Virus record (IMG/VR): IMGVR_UViG_3300009027_000016
Coordinates: 1-32,577 of that record
Length of the DNA: 32,577 nucleotides
Origin: a virus
Direction: 5' to 3' (one strand)
This document shows positions 1-6,683 of this stretch, piece after piece. The notes beneath the pieces were generated by a model, which saw nothing but the letters and a program-made list of their open reading frames with translations, was not told the DNA's origin and searched no databases. A program made the translations under genes and the position numbers. Positions within the stretch are counted from its first letter, which is position 1; each line of letters starts with the position of its first letter.

Positions 1-322
1 GGTCAACTGCACCGTCTCCTGCATCATCGTAAGATGCAGTAATGTTTGTATGTGAACCGTTGGTTACTAATTGACCACCAACTATATCTTGAATCTCTTC
101 TTCTGTCTTACCAGTTGATGAAATCGTGATAGTATCGTTTGTATCATCATAGGTTACTGTGGTTGAACCTGAACCCTGAATAATACCACCGATTTTGTCT
201 GCGATTGCTTCTTGAACGGCAGCACCAACACCACTTGCAGTGATGTTACCTGAACTATCGATAACCTCTACGTTACCAACGGTCAGACCATTCTTGATTA
301 TAAAATTCTTTTCCCCTGCCAT
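1..322 (-). CDS. tail-fibre-like protein, partial (C-terminus beyond window)
   Basis: The first 107 residues are visible and begin MAGEKNFIIKNGLTVG; the gene runs off the left edge. The start ATG (320-322) overlaps the stop of the upstream gene as TAATG. The N-terminus is paralogous to the preceding 86-aa protein: both have an F-x-I-x-x-GLTVG-x-x-EVI-x-SSG signature. Residues about 36-107 hold two diverged copies of a unit of about 40 residues, of the form (V/I)Q(E/D)...G...T..YDD, a kind of repeat common in marine phage fibre proteins. The composition is Gly/Thr/Ser/Asp-rich and beta-like, with no Cys. Most likely a distal tail fibre or adhesin component expressed with the other late genes. 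The function is inferred from composition and neighbours. Confidence 0.72.
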   Translation of the reverse strand, partial: MAGEKNFIIKNGLTVGNVEVIDSSGNITASGVGAAVQEAIADKIGGIIQGSGSTTVTYDDTNDTITISSTGKTEEEIQDIVGGQLVTNGSHTNITASYDDAGDGAVD

Positions 323-582
323 TAGATACTACCCCCATCAACTGTTGGTAATGAAAGTTCACCAGTAGATGAATTATAACTTAAATTTGATTCTCCAGTA
401 GCAAGTGATATAGAACCTCTTGCTCTTGTGTTTGAAAAGTATTGATTCGTGGAACCTTCTGAAAGACTATCTGTGTCTAATTCTGATAATGCAGTTGCCT
501 GTAGTTTACCTGAACTATTGATAACCTCTGTAGAACCCACTGTCAATCCGTACTCTATAACAAATGTATTCTGTGTTGCCAT
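322..582 (-). CDS. small fibre-like structural protein (86 aa)
   Basis: A short Ser/Thr/Gly-rich protein that starts MATQNTFVIEYGLTVGSTEV and ends VDGGSI. The N-terminal GLTVG...EVI-x-SSG segment matches the start of the next gene downstream, so the two look like tandem paralogues. The Asp-Gly-Gly-(Ser/Thr)-(Phe/Ile) C-terminus recurs in two other proteins here (2843-4258 and 5302-5520). A late promoter-like CATAAATA lies 45 bases upstream, with AGGA near the ATG. Most likely a minor virion or fibre-associated protein. No enzymatic motif is visible. Confidence 0.65.
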   Translation of the reverse strand: MATQNTFVIEYGLTVGSTEVINSSGKLQATALSELDTDSLSEGSTNQYFSNTRARGSISLATGESNLSYNSSTGELSLPTVDGGSI

Positions 583-607
583 GTTTTGTGTGTCCTATAA
601 AACTTAA

Positions 608-625
608 AAGTGTGGTTTAACACTT
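608..625 (-). terminator. weak hairpin downstream of 652-1485 gene
   Basis: AAGTGT and ACACTT form a 6-bp stem with a 6-base loop about 27 bases past the stop of the upstream gene. On the minus strand TTAAGTTTTAT follows. It is a plausible but weak terminator or RNA 3'-end stabiliser. It abuts the late promoter at 627-634, so it would fold only in read-through RNA. Confidence 0.35.
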
Positions 626-626
626 G

Positions 627-634
627 TATTTATG
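627..634 (-). promoter_or_regulatory. T4-type late promoter for 322-582
   Basis: CATAAATA on the minus strand matches the T4 late consensus TATAAATA at 7 of 8 positions. The predicted start near 621 gives a leader of about 40 bases that contains AGGA ahead of the ATG at 582. Confidence 0.55.
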
Positions 635-651
635 AGTTTGTGATGTTTAAA

Positions 652-1485
652 CTACACCCCAATTTCAATTTTTTTAAACTTTATTGCAGTAGAGTTTGTA
701 GAAGCAGGTGTAATTCTTAATCTCACATCCCCACCACTGATATCAACACCAAAAGATACTAATTCACTCGTGGTTCCTGCAAGTACAGTACCGAATTGAG
801 AGAAATATGCATTTGTACCATCGTGTAGTACATGTATCTCAGTCATTTCGTAATCACCTGCAGTACTATCTGAAATTGATATAGTATATTTAACGGATCG
901 ATACGTTGAAGAAGACCATGTATCTAAATTTGTTTCAGAAGTTGATGTAGTTGTTACACTACCTTCACTAAGTCCACTTCCTGCATCTTGAAATGTTAAT
1001 GTTCCACTGCCATTGGTTGTAAGAACCTGTCCGCTTGTTCCGTCTGATGTTGGGTATGATATACTTGCACCAGTGATACTGTTTGATACATTGAGTGTCG
1101 TTGCAGTTAAATCACCAACTTCTAGTGCTGCCTTTGCATATCCTGAACCTGTAGTGTCTACCGTTGTTCCTGGCTCGACTTCTAGACCATCAAAGAGTTT
1201 CCATGTGGAATCTGATGCATCTCTGAATAGACCTGTATACTCACTTGCATCATCTGATAAACCATCATCATAGTTACCATAGAAACCAATATCTATAGTG
1301 TCACTAGAAGTGTTCTGATTTGCAAGTTCTAATAAACTGTCTTCAACTGATGTGGTAGTAGAGTTAATGGTAATTGTCGTACCATTAACCGTTAAGTTTC
1401 CTGTAATTGTTGCGTTTCCATCAACACTCAAGTCACCGTTAGTTGCAAGTCCCAAGTCTGCAATAAGTTTATGTTTCGTTGCCAT
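652..1485 (-). CDS. modular tail-fibre protein (middle module plus C-terminal HDG module)
   Basis: A 277-residue Ser/Thr/Gly/Asp-rich protein. Residues about 20-100 carry a GNLTV-x-GTT...STT...D..LEL module that is also found in the 2843-4258 protein. The last ~95 residues (KYTISIS...HVLHDGTNAYFSQFG...RLRITPAS...IKF) form a module shared with the C-termini of the 1565-1975 and 1989-2813 proteins. No chaperone or peptidase triad is visible. The start ATG lies exactly five bases after a late-promoter-like ACTAAATA, with no Shine-Dalgarno sequence, and a strong hairpin terminator lies upstream. It therefore appears to be an independent, possibly leaderless transcript. Probably a distal fibre subunit whose shared C-terminus folds, trimerises or binds receptor; that role is inference. 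Confidence 0.75.
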   Translation of the reverse strand: MATKHKLIADLGLATNGDLSVDGNATITGNLTVNGTTITINSTTTSVEDSLLELANQNTSSDTIDIGFYGNYDDGLSDDASEYTGLFRDASDSTWKLFDGLEVEPGTTVDTTGSGYAKAALEVGDLTATTLNVSNSITGASISYPTSDGTSGQVLTTNGSGTLTFQDAGSGLSEGSVTTTSTSETNLDTWSSSTYRSVKYTISISDSTAGDYEMTEIHVLHDGTNAYFSQFGTVLAGTTSELVSFGVDISGGDVRLRITPASTNSTAIKFKKIEIGV

Positions 1486-1490
1486 TATAC

Positions 1491-1498
1491 TATTTAGT
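1491..1498 (-). promoter_or_regulatory. degenerate late promoter, leaderless geometry
   Basis: ACTAAATA on the minus strand matches TATAAATA at 6 of 8 positions. It is separated from the ATG at 1485 by exactly five bases (GTATA). The two better matches at 5863-5870 and 24737-24744 have the same geometry, which supports this weaker one. Confidence 0.42.
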
Positions 1499-1523
1499 CA
1501 TTTTTACCGTGCATATAAAAGAA

Positions 1524-1542
1524 GGGGGACATAAAGTCCCCC
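1524..1542 (-). terminator. intrinsic terminator after 1565-1975
   Basis: A perfect 7-bp stem GGGGGAC/GTCCCCC with a 5-base loop, followed on the minus strand by TTCTTTTAT. It lies 22 bases past the stop of the 1565-1975 gene and about 38 bases before the next gene. It is the clearest intrinsic terminator in the window. Confidence 0.8.
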
Positions 1543-1564
1543 ATCTAGATTGCATTTTTTGATT

Positions 1565-1975
1565 TTATGCTTCGACTACTGTTCTATCGAATTTAATCAC
1601 TGTAGAACTTGTGGATGCAGGTGTCACGAGCAGTCTTACGTCTGATCCTGAAATGTCTGCATCAAAGGTTGCTAACGAGTGTGATTTAAGTGTGCCATAT
1701 TGTGTCATTGTTACACTACTTCCATCGTGAACTAACACGATTTCAGTTGAGTGATACTTTGATCCTTCAGACATTGCAACGATATATCGTCCAGCTCTGT
1801 AATCTGATTTTGCAAAAGTATCAAGAGCAAATTCGTCAGTAGAGGTTTTTGTTGCATTACCCCTCTTTTTGTTTTTGTCTTGAGTTACCTTATCAGTTAC
1901 AATCTCGTCTGTATCAGCATCATATCGAAGGTGTCTAATCAATTCTGCAATTTCAAATGCTTTTGTCTTTGCCAT
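1565..1975 (-). CDS. small fibre-module protein (136 aa), stand-alone C-terminal HDG module
   Basis: Residues 1-45 are a charged, partly helical lead (MAKTKAFEIAELIRHLRYDA). Residues ~46-136 are almost entirely the C-terminal module shared with 652-1485 and 1989-2813: a YIVAMSEG-like strand, EIVLVHDG, QYGT, then DVRLLVTPAS and a final IKF strand. A strong AGGAGG Shine-Dalgarno overlaps the stop of the upstream gene (TCATAGGAGG), so it is probably translated with that gene. A strong terminator follows. It may be a separate fibre tip, a capping or chaperone copy, or a decoration protein. The module boundaries are well supported by three-way comparison; the role is not known. Confidence 0.75.
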   Translation of the reverse strand: MAKTKAFEIAELIRHLRYDADTDEIVTDKVTQDKNKKRGNATKTSTDEFALDTFAKSDYRAGRYIVAMSEGSKYHSTEIVLVHDGSSVTMTQYGTLKSHSLATFDADISGSDVRLLVTPASTSSTVIKFDRTVVEA

Positions 1976-1988
1976 TATTCATCTCCTC

Positions 1989-2813
1989 CTATGAATGCCT
2001 AATTTGGAAAGTATCAACTGTAGTGTCAGTGTTTGCAGGTGTAATGAGAAGTCTCATGTTACCTGAATTCACATCTGAACTAAGTGAGAACAATGATGAT
2101 GATGAATACACGTCACCGTATTGGATGAAATATGCATTCGTACCATCGTTAATCAACAATACTTCTGCAGCATGTGTTCCTGCAGAGGCGTGAGTTGCAT
2201 TTATAACATACTTAATCGCTTTGTTTGCGACTCCATTGGATGATAAAACTTGGTCAGCAGTTGTTGCACTGAAAGTGTTAGCCGTATAATAACCTTGCAC
2301 AAGATTTTGTGTGTCGGTTATTGCAACGACTTCAACTGTATCACCATTTACAGCATTTTCTGCAAGGGTTATTACGGTTGATGAAGTTGCAGTATAGTCT
2401 GAACCACTTATTAACTTAACACCATTAATAAAAACTTGTTCAGAACCTACTTGGTACTGAAGTGTGTTTGAATTATCATCTGCACCACTGATACCTGTAC
2501 CAGTAGATGTGATTGAATAGGTGAAAGTTTCAATTCCTGATGAAGGAAGTGCAGTGAAACTTAACTGTCCTGAACCATCAGTTGTTAATGCTTCGTTAGA
2601 GTTACCATCACTTGTTGGAAAAGAGTACGCATCGTTAACAGTAAGAGTTGCAGGATTTGAACCAACTTCTACAATAGAAGCTGTTCCATTATCTGCCTCA
2701 GTATAGACCCTACCATGATATGTATTAATCGCTAATTCACCGAGTGATAAATCACCAGTGGTCGGCGAAGAACCTTGAGTCGAACTTCTCTTAAATTGAA
2801 TTACTGTTGCCAT
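1989..2813 (-). CDS. modular tail-fibre protein (MATVIQFKRS adaptor plus C-terminal HDG module)
   Basis: A 274-residue protein. It opens with MATVIQFKRSS...PTTGDLSLGELAIN, the N-terminal signature of many marine T4-like phage fibre proteins. That signature is nearly identical in the adjacent 2843-4258 protein and is probably the virion-attachment end. The middle is beta-rich (VFINGVKLISGSDYTA, then a TVITLAENAVNGDTVEV strand pair). The last ~95 residues are the shared module (EVLLINDGTNAYFIQYG...MRLLITPAN). It starts behind a good AGGAG Shine-Dalgarno and is 29 bases from the preceding gene. The likely role is a distal or short tail fibre in receptor contact; this is inferred. Confidence 0.78.
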   Translation of the reverse strand: MATVIQFKRSSTQGSSPTTGDLSLGELAINTYHGRVYTEADNGTASIVEVGSNPATLTVNDAYSFPTSDGNSNEALTTDGSGQLSFTALPSSGIETFTYSITSTGTGISGADDNSNTLQYQVGSEQVFINGVKLISGSDYTATSSTVITLAENAVNGDTVEVVAITDTQNLVQGYYTANTFSATTADQVLSSNGVANKAIKYVINATHASAGTHAAEVLLINDGTNAYFIQYGDVYSSSSLFSLSSDVNSGNMRLLITPANTDTTVDTFQIRHS

Positions 2814-2842
2814 TTGCTACTCCTATAAACGATTAATTATTG

Positions 2843-4258
2843 TTAGAATGAACCACCGTCTATGTTGGAGATAGAAACTTCACCAGCACCAGTTACTGAG
2901 AACTCTGAAGAAGCAAATGATGCCACACCAACTTGTGATGTAGAAGCAATCGCATTTTCAATAGTTATAGAACCGTCTGCGTTGGTGATTGTTACACCGT
3001 TAGAGCCTGCAGTTAGAGCTGCAAGTTCCATGTCTCCGTTAGAACCGTTACCAATTAATAATTGACCTGCAGTTGGAGCTGCACCATCGACTGAAGTAAT
3101 TGAACCTGATAATGCAAGACCTGTTGCTTCTAATCCACCAAATACTGCATCCATTGCTGTACCTGTGAATACTGAAGAACTGTCTGTTGCATCATGTAAT
3201 GCTACGAACTTCTCATTAGATTCGTCCATACCGAAGAAACCTACTTTAGCAGATCCATCGTTATATTTGAATTTAATACCTCTATCGAGGTTGTCGTCTG
3301 CAGAATCGTCACCAATTTCAAATACAGGGTCTGCAATTGATACTGTTGTTGAGTCTACAGTTGTGGTTGTTCCTGAAACTGTTAAGTTTCCTGTAACTGT
3401 TAGGTCATTTCCTACTGTTACGTCATTAGGTAAACCGATTGTTATTGTTTGTCCTGAAGCAGATGTTTCAATCTCATTAGATGTACCAGCAATCGTTAAT
3501 GATTGTGAATCTAAATCAATTGCACCTGTTCCTGAATCACCAGCAACGTCTAAATCTTGAGCAGTTACTTGTGAATCAACGTATGCTTTAACAGATTGTT
3601 GTGAAGGGACTTTGACATCTGAATCAGAGTTCATGTCATCTTCGTCAACTAAGAAGTCAATCATACCGACTTCAACTGCGTTAGAAGCGATTGTGACTGC
3701 ACCATTAGATGCAAGTGTCACGTCTCCACTTAGTGTTACGTTGTCAAATGAATCTGAACCGTCATGAACAAGGATTTGTCCTGATGATGGAGTAGAGATA
3801 TCTGAGTCAGATGCACCTGCAAGTGTTGATGTTGTTGAAAGGAAAGATAGGTTACCTGAACCGTCTGTTCCTAATACTTGGTTTGCACTACCATCTGATG
3901 CTGGAAGTACAAAAGTTAAGTCTGAAGCGACTGAGTCTGGCGACTTAAGTGCAACGAAGTGAACACCATTGTCCGAATCTTCGTAAAACTTTACAGAACC
4001 ACCTGATGTTGAACCGTTACCGACTTTGAAATCTGCTGGTGTAGCAGATGAACCATCAATAATATCGGTATAGAACTTACCACCAATCGCATGGATTAAT
4101 GGAGTACTATTGTCGGAGTCAACTGATTCTATGAAAAGTTTTGCACCAGCACCACTGTTACTTCTGTCCTGAATATACGCCAATTCTCCTTCTGAAAGGT
4201 CTGACGTAGTAGGTGCAGAAACCCCAGTACTTCTTTTAATTTGAATTACTGTTGCCAT
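2843..4258 (-). CDS. modular tail-fibre protein (MATVIQIKRS adaptor plus middle module)
   Basis: A 471-residue Ser/Asp/Gly/Thr-rich protein. The N-terminus MATVIQIKRSTG...SDLSEGELAY is the same adaptor as in 1989-2813. Residues ~210-240 contain a QSVKAYVDSQV helix of the kind that precedes beta-prism or fibre repeats. Residues ~285-370 hold the GNLTV-x-GTT...STTVS...DP.FE..DDS module shared with 652-1485. The C-terminus ends IDGGSF, like two other proteins here. It is preceded by AGGAG and a 131-base untranslated leader from a perfect late promoter (4390-4397). Probably the main fibre protein of this cluster. No peptidase or glycosidase motif is visible. Confidence 0.8.
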   Translation of the reverse strand: MATVIQIKRSTGVSAPTTSDLSEGELAYIQDRSNSGAGAKLFIESVDSDNSTPLIHAIGGKFYTDIIDGSSATPADFKVGNGSTSGGSVKFYEDSDNGVHFVALKSPDSVASDLTFVLPASDGSANQVLGTDGSGNLSFLSTTSTLAGASDSDISTPSSGQILVHDGSDSFDNVTLSGDVTLASNGAVTIASNAVEVGMIDFLVDEDDMNSDSDVKVPSQQSVKAYVDSQVTAQDLDVAGDSGTGAIDLDSQSLTIAGTSNEIETSASGQTITIGLPNDVTVGNDLTVTGNLTVSGTTTTVDSTTVSIADPVFEIGDDSADDNLDRGIKFKYNDGSAKVGFFGMDESNEKFVALHDATDSSSVFTGTAMDAVFGGLEATGLALSGSITSVDGAAPTAGQLLIGNGSNGDMELAALTAGSNGVTITNADGSITIENAIASTSQVGVASFASSEFSVTGAGEVSISNIDGGSF

Positions 4259-4287
4259 TTTATTTCTCCTAAAATGTGTTTAATTTA

Positions 4288-4377
4288 AATAAGCTTATTC
4301 TAGTTCACATATCCCTAGAAGACCATTATATACCTGTCCACTCACCATGTGGGTCGTGTCTCACTGAATGACACCTT
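4288..4377 (-). other. structured 5' leader of the 2843-4258 gene
   Basis: The 145-base gap between 4259 and 4403 holds a late promoter and then a leader with several inverted repeats. These are GTGTC/GACAC (stem of 5, 9-base loop, in 4355-4373), CTAG/CTAG flanking 11 bases (4300-4318), and a perfect 12-bp palindrome AATAAGCTTATT (4288-4299) just before the AGGAG. This is much longer than other leaders in the window. No tRNA or known riboswitch is recognisable. Confidence 0.35.
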
Positions 4378-4389
4378 GATTTGTACTAG

Positions 4390-4397
4390 TATTTATA
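4390..4397 (-). promoter_or_regulatory. T4-type late promoter (perfect TATAAATA) for 2843-4258
   Basis: An exact TATAAATA on the minus strand, just past the stop of the amidinotransferase gene. The predicted start near 4384 gives a leader of about 126 bases. Confidence 0.75.
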
Positions 4398-4403
4398 ACA
4401 TCT

Positions 4404-5285
4404 TTAACCTCTAACGAGGTCTAAAGTGCAACAATGTAGTCCACCTGATAACTCACGTGTGTATCTTAGAGGTACAGGTATACAATTAAATCCTTTCTTA
4501 CCCAATTTATCCATTAATTTTACTTGACTTTCATTCACAAACAGTGTATTATGATTAAGAGAAAGAGTATTCATACCAATCATTTTTCCTGCTATCTTGT
4601 CTTTAATGACAGGTCTCTCCTCTACGATATCCTCATCATGTATCCAAATAATGTCCCAATCTTTAAAAAATACTGGTACATTGTCTTTGTTGACTCTGTT
4701 AGCATTAATCATAACTGTACCCTCTGATATGGGAACAATAGTTGTGTCTATGTGTGATATGTTATCTCTTAGAGAAATGTAATCAATATTTTTATTAGGA
4801 AATTGTTTTTCTAACCACAATCTTCCATATCGATTTGCAGTTTCGTTTGTTGCAATGAGTAGATTATCTCCCAGTCTACAGATATTTGCACCATCAAAAA
4901 TAATATCAAATTCTGAATTCCAAGAAGGTTTGGGGCCTGATATCCATGTGTATCCTTCAGACCATTTTTCAAAAAATATTTTTTTAAGTGTAGATAGATT
5001 TCCGTACTCTTTTTCATATCGCATAGACCCTTCAACTATAACATCATCTATGACGACAGCACAATCCCTAACATTATAACACATTCCATTAGGTCTGTAA
5101 ACCTTTACATTATTGGATTCTAGAATATTAACAAATTTGTTAAGTCCTTCTTCTGCCTCAACAAATATATCGTATATGAATTCAGTAGTATGATACTCTG
5201 AATAATTGTCTTGTTTTTGAAATCCTTTGAGTGTCCCTACAACAATCTCACGTAGTGGAGACCACTCGTCACGTGAACATAACAT
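4404..5285 (-). CDS. amidinotransferase-family (guanidino-group-modifying) enzyme
   Basis: A 293-residue protein with the landmarks of the glycine/inosamine amidinotransferase family (AGAT/StrB1, five-bladed beta/alpha propeller). In order: EWSPLREIVVGT at 7-18; NVRDCAVVIDD...EGSMRYEKEYGN at 71-96; FDGANICRLGDNL at 130-142; the TNE-x-A-x-RYG-x-LWL segment; SHIDTTIVPISEGTVMINANR at 177-197; and C-terminal GGLHCCTLDLVRG at 281-293. By alignment to human AGAT from memory, the catalytic Asp254, His303 and Cys407 correspond to D131, H178 and C285, all present. The family transfers an amidino group from arginine to an amine; the acceptor here is unknown. It is shorter than eukaryotic AGAT. It lies 16 bases after a virion gene, without a clear Shine-Dalgarno or promoter of its own, so it is probably read from the late promoter at 5863-5870. 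Base composition (~32% G+C in sampled lines) is lower than in neighbouring fibre genes (~42-45%), which suggests separate acquisition. An arginine deiminase-like hydrolase is a less likely alternative. Confidence 0.85.
   Translation of the reverse strand: MLCSRDEWSPLREIVVGTLKGFQKQDNYSEYHTTEFIYDIFVEAEEGLNKFVNILESNNVKVYRPNGMCYNVRDCAVVIDDVIVEGSMRYEKEYGNLSTLKKIFFEKWSEGYTWISGPKPSWNSEFDIIFDGANICRLGDNLLIATNETANRYGRLWLEKQFPNKNIDYISLRDNISHIDTTIVPISEGTVMINANRVNKDNVPVFFKDWDIIWIHDEDIVEERPVIKDKIAGKMIGMNTLSLNHNTLFVNESQVKLMDKLGKKGFNCIPVPLRYTRELSGGLHCCTLDLVRG
4407..4420 (-). other. short hairpin at the 3' end of the amidinotransferase gene
   Basis: ACCTC/GAGGT form a 5-bp stem with a GTTA loop within the last four sense codons and the first base of the stop codon (minus strand). 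TAAAGATG follows rather than a T-run. It may slow or protect transcripts ahead of the next promoter, but it is not a convincing terminator. Confidence 0.25.
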
Positions 5286-5301
5286 AAATTTTTTAAATTA
5301 T

Positions 5302-5520
5302 CTAAAAAGTTCCACCATCTAAAACATTAGAGGTTTCCCACTTGTCTGTAGTAGCGTTATACTTCAATACACCTTCATCTGTTTCAATTACGTTAACATC
5401 TGCAAGTTCGTTAATAGATTTTGCAGACAAGTTTACATTAGTTGATGAGTTACCAACTGCAACCTGTTTTGCACGAATTGTATTGTTTGTTAATACTCTT
5501 GCTTTAATATTTCCTGCCAT
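5302..5520 (-). CDS. small virion/fibre-associated protein (72 aa)
   Basis: A 72-residue protein beginning MAGNIKARVLTNNTIRAKQV. It carries a GVLKYNATTDKWE motif (about residues 50-62), a segment type repeated in marine phage fibre proteins, and ends VLDGGTF, the third example here of a DGG-(S/T)-(F/I) C-terminus. Its Shine-Dalgarno (GAGGT) lies within the last codons of the preceding gene, only a few bases away, so translation is probably coupled. Probably a minor structural or fibre-attachment protein; no known domain is recognised with certainty. Confidence 0.68.
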   Translation of the reverse strand: MAGNIKARVLTNNTIRAKQVAVGNSSTNVNLSAKSINELADVNVIETDEGVLKYNATTDKWETSNVLDGGTF

Positions 5521-5524
5521 TTTA

Positions 5525-5857
5525 TTACCTCGTTACGCCTGGTGTGACAATTGCTTGTCCTTCTATAACACGAGTTTTCTGACCAGCACTGCTTTCAATA
5601 TTTAGGTCATACACGTATCTTCCACCTTCCAGTCCTGCAGTTACAGTATCGGTTAACGAGATAGTCACCTGTCCTGCTAATTCTGCAATAGACGTATCAA
5701 AGGTTGCAGCAACTGTAGATGAGGTATAAGTTCTTCTCACTTGTGCAGTTGCAGTGTAACCACTTAATTCTAAAACTTCCCCTGCAGAATCTGTAACGTC
5801 TACAGTAATGGAAAAATCAGTACCTTGGTCTATGTATATGTTTGCAATTATCGCCAT
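5525..5857 (-). CDS. Ig-like virion structural protein (DQGTDF family)
   Basis: A 110-residue beta-sandwich-like protein with the pattern of a widespread marine T4-like virion family. It shows DQGTDFSITVDVTD near the N-terminus, LSGYTATAQVRR, then GRYVYDLNIES and a final RVIEGQAIVTPGVTR. It resembles the Ig-like N-terminal domain of baseplate upper proteins in being a single small beta domain. The ATG lies exactly five bases past a perfect TATAAATA and has no Shine-Dalgarno, so a leaderless late mRNA is predicted. It heads a three-gene unit with the 72-aa protein and the amidinotransferase. Confidence 0.82.
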   Translation of the reverse strand: MAIIANIYIDQGTDFSITVDVTDSAGEVLELSGYTATAQVRRTYTSSTVAATFDTSIAELAGQVTISLTDTVTAGLEGGRYVYDLNIESSAGQKTRVIEGQAIVTPGVTR

Positions 5858-5862
5858 AATAC

Positions 5863-5870
5863 TATTTATA
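5863..5870 (-). promoter_or_regulatory. T4-type late promoter (perfect), leaderless geometry, overlapping a stop codon
   Basis: An exact TATAAATA on the minus strand. Its internal TAA (5866-5868) is the stop codon of the upstream repeat protein. A five-base spacer (GTATT) leads to the ATG at 5857, so +1 coincides with the A of the start codon if T4 spacing (-13 to -6) applies. Confidence 0.78.
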
Positions 5871-6681
5871 CACTCGTGTTACTTGGATTCTTAGAGAATC
5901 TTGCAGTAGGAACGGACTGGTGAATTTTTTCTAATGTTCCACCATCGTTTACATATACTTCATCAAGTTTTCTAAGTGTTCCACTATCATTCACAAAAAC
6001 ACCTTTAACCTTTGCAACTGGCCCAACGGTTCTTGTAGTTGGGTAGGATACTTGATAGGTAAATGGTGACCTTATAGTATAAGGAATCTGATATGCAACT
6101 TGATAGGTAAATGGTGTTTGACTATTTGCAATATACGGACTCTGTGCATTTACAGGGTTTCTATATGTAGAAGGTGACCTATGTTGATAGGTAAACGGAT
6201 TCCTTGCATTTGCAATGTAAGGATATGCCTGTTGTGCAGACCTAATATTTGGTTCCTGTGCATTTGCAATGTACGGATAGGGTTGTTGAGCATTTGCAAT
6301 GTACGGATAAGGTTGTTGATTGTTATACGTGAAAGGTGTTCTACCTTGTCTAGCATACGTTGCAGGTTGTCTGTTACTATAGGTAAATGGTGTTTGACCT
6401 TGACGTGCATAGGTAACAGGTTGTCTATTTTGATATGTAAACGGTTGTCTGTTCTGATAAGTAAATGGTTGTCTACTCTGATACGTAAACGGTGTTTGAC
6501 CCTGTCTTGCATAGGTTACAGGTTGTCTTGCATTAGCAATATATGGACTTTGTGCATTCGCAATATAAGGATACGGTTGCTGTGCATTAGCAATATAAGG
6601 CGTTCTACCCTGCAATGCATAAGGTGTTTGACCTTGTGCAATATAAGGATACGGTTGTTGTGTGGTTTGCAACTCTGCCAT
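5866..6681 (-). CDS. Tyr/Pro/Gln-rich repeat protein with C-terminal VNDGGTL domain
   Basis: A 271-residue protein. Residues ~8-216 are back-to-back short repeats of 8-10 residues in three related forms: QQPYPYIANA, SPYIANAQ, and (R/Q)xPFTYQNRQ or ARQGQTPFTY. This tract is free of Cys and almost free of acidic residues. Residues ~222-256 contain two copies of a (V/Y)-VND-(S/G)-GTL-x-K-(L/I) unit, probably a small beta domain, and the last ~15 residues are unstructured. The next gene upstream carries the same repeats with a different C-terminal domain. Repeats of this kind suggest an extended, Tyr-rich fibre or adhesive shaft. That is inference; the family is seen in marine phages, but I do not know a demonstrated function. 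The stop codon is embedded in the next late promoter. Confidence 0.8.
   Translation of the reverse strand: MAELQTTQQPYPYIAQGQTPYALQGRTPYIANAQQPYPYIANAQSPYIANARQPVTYARQGQTPFTYQSRQPFTYQNRQPFTYQNRQPVTYARQGQTPFTYSNRQPATYARQGRTPFTYNNQQPYPYIANAQQPYPYIANAQEPNIRSAQQAYPYIANARNPFTYQHRSPSTYRNPVNAQSPYIANSQTPFTYQVAYQIPYTIRSPFTYQVSYPTTRTVGPVAKVKGVFVNDSGTLRKLDEVYVNDGGTLEKIHQSVPTARFSKNPSNTSV
6030..6660 (-). repeat. 24-30-bp coding tandem repeats (YIANAQ / PFTY units)
   Basis: Degenerate in-frame DNA repeats encode the 8-10-residue units. They are recognisable on the plus strand as recurring ATTTGCAAT, GGATACGGTTGTTG and GTAAATGGT words. Units differ by synonymous changes, so the array is old enough to have diverged but could still recombine with the matching array at 7250-7860. 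Confidence 0.85.
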
Positions 6682-6683
6682 TT

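Noticed and set aside
4331-4337. TATAAT-like host promoter in the 4.3-kb leader
   Set aside because: There is no -35 element at the right spacing, and a perfect late promoter 55-60 bases upstream already explains the gene.
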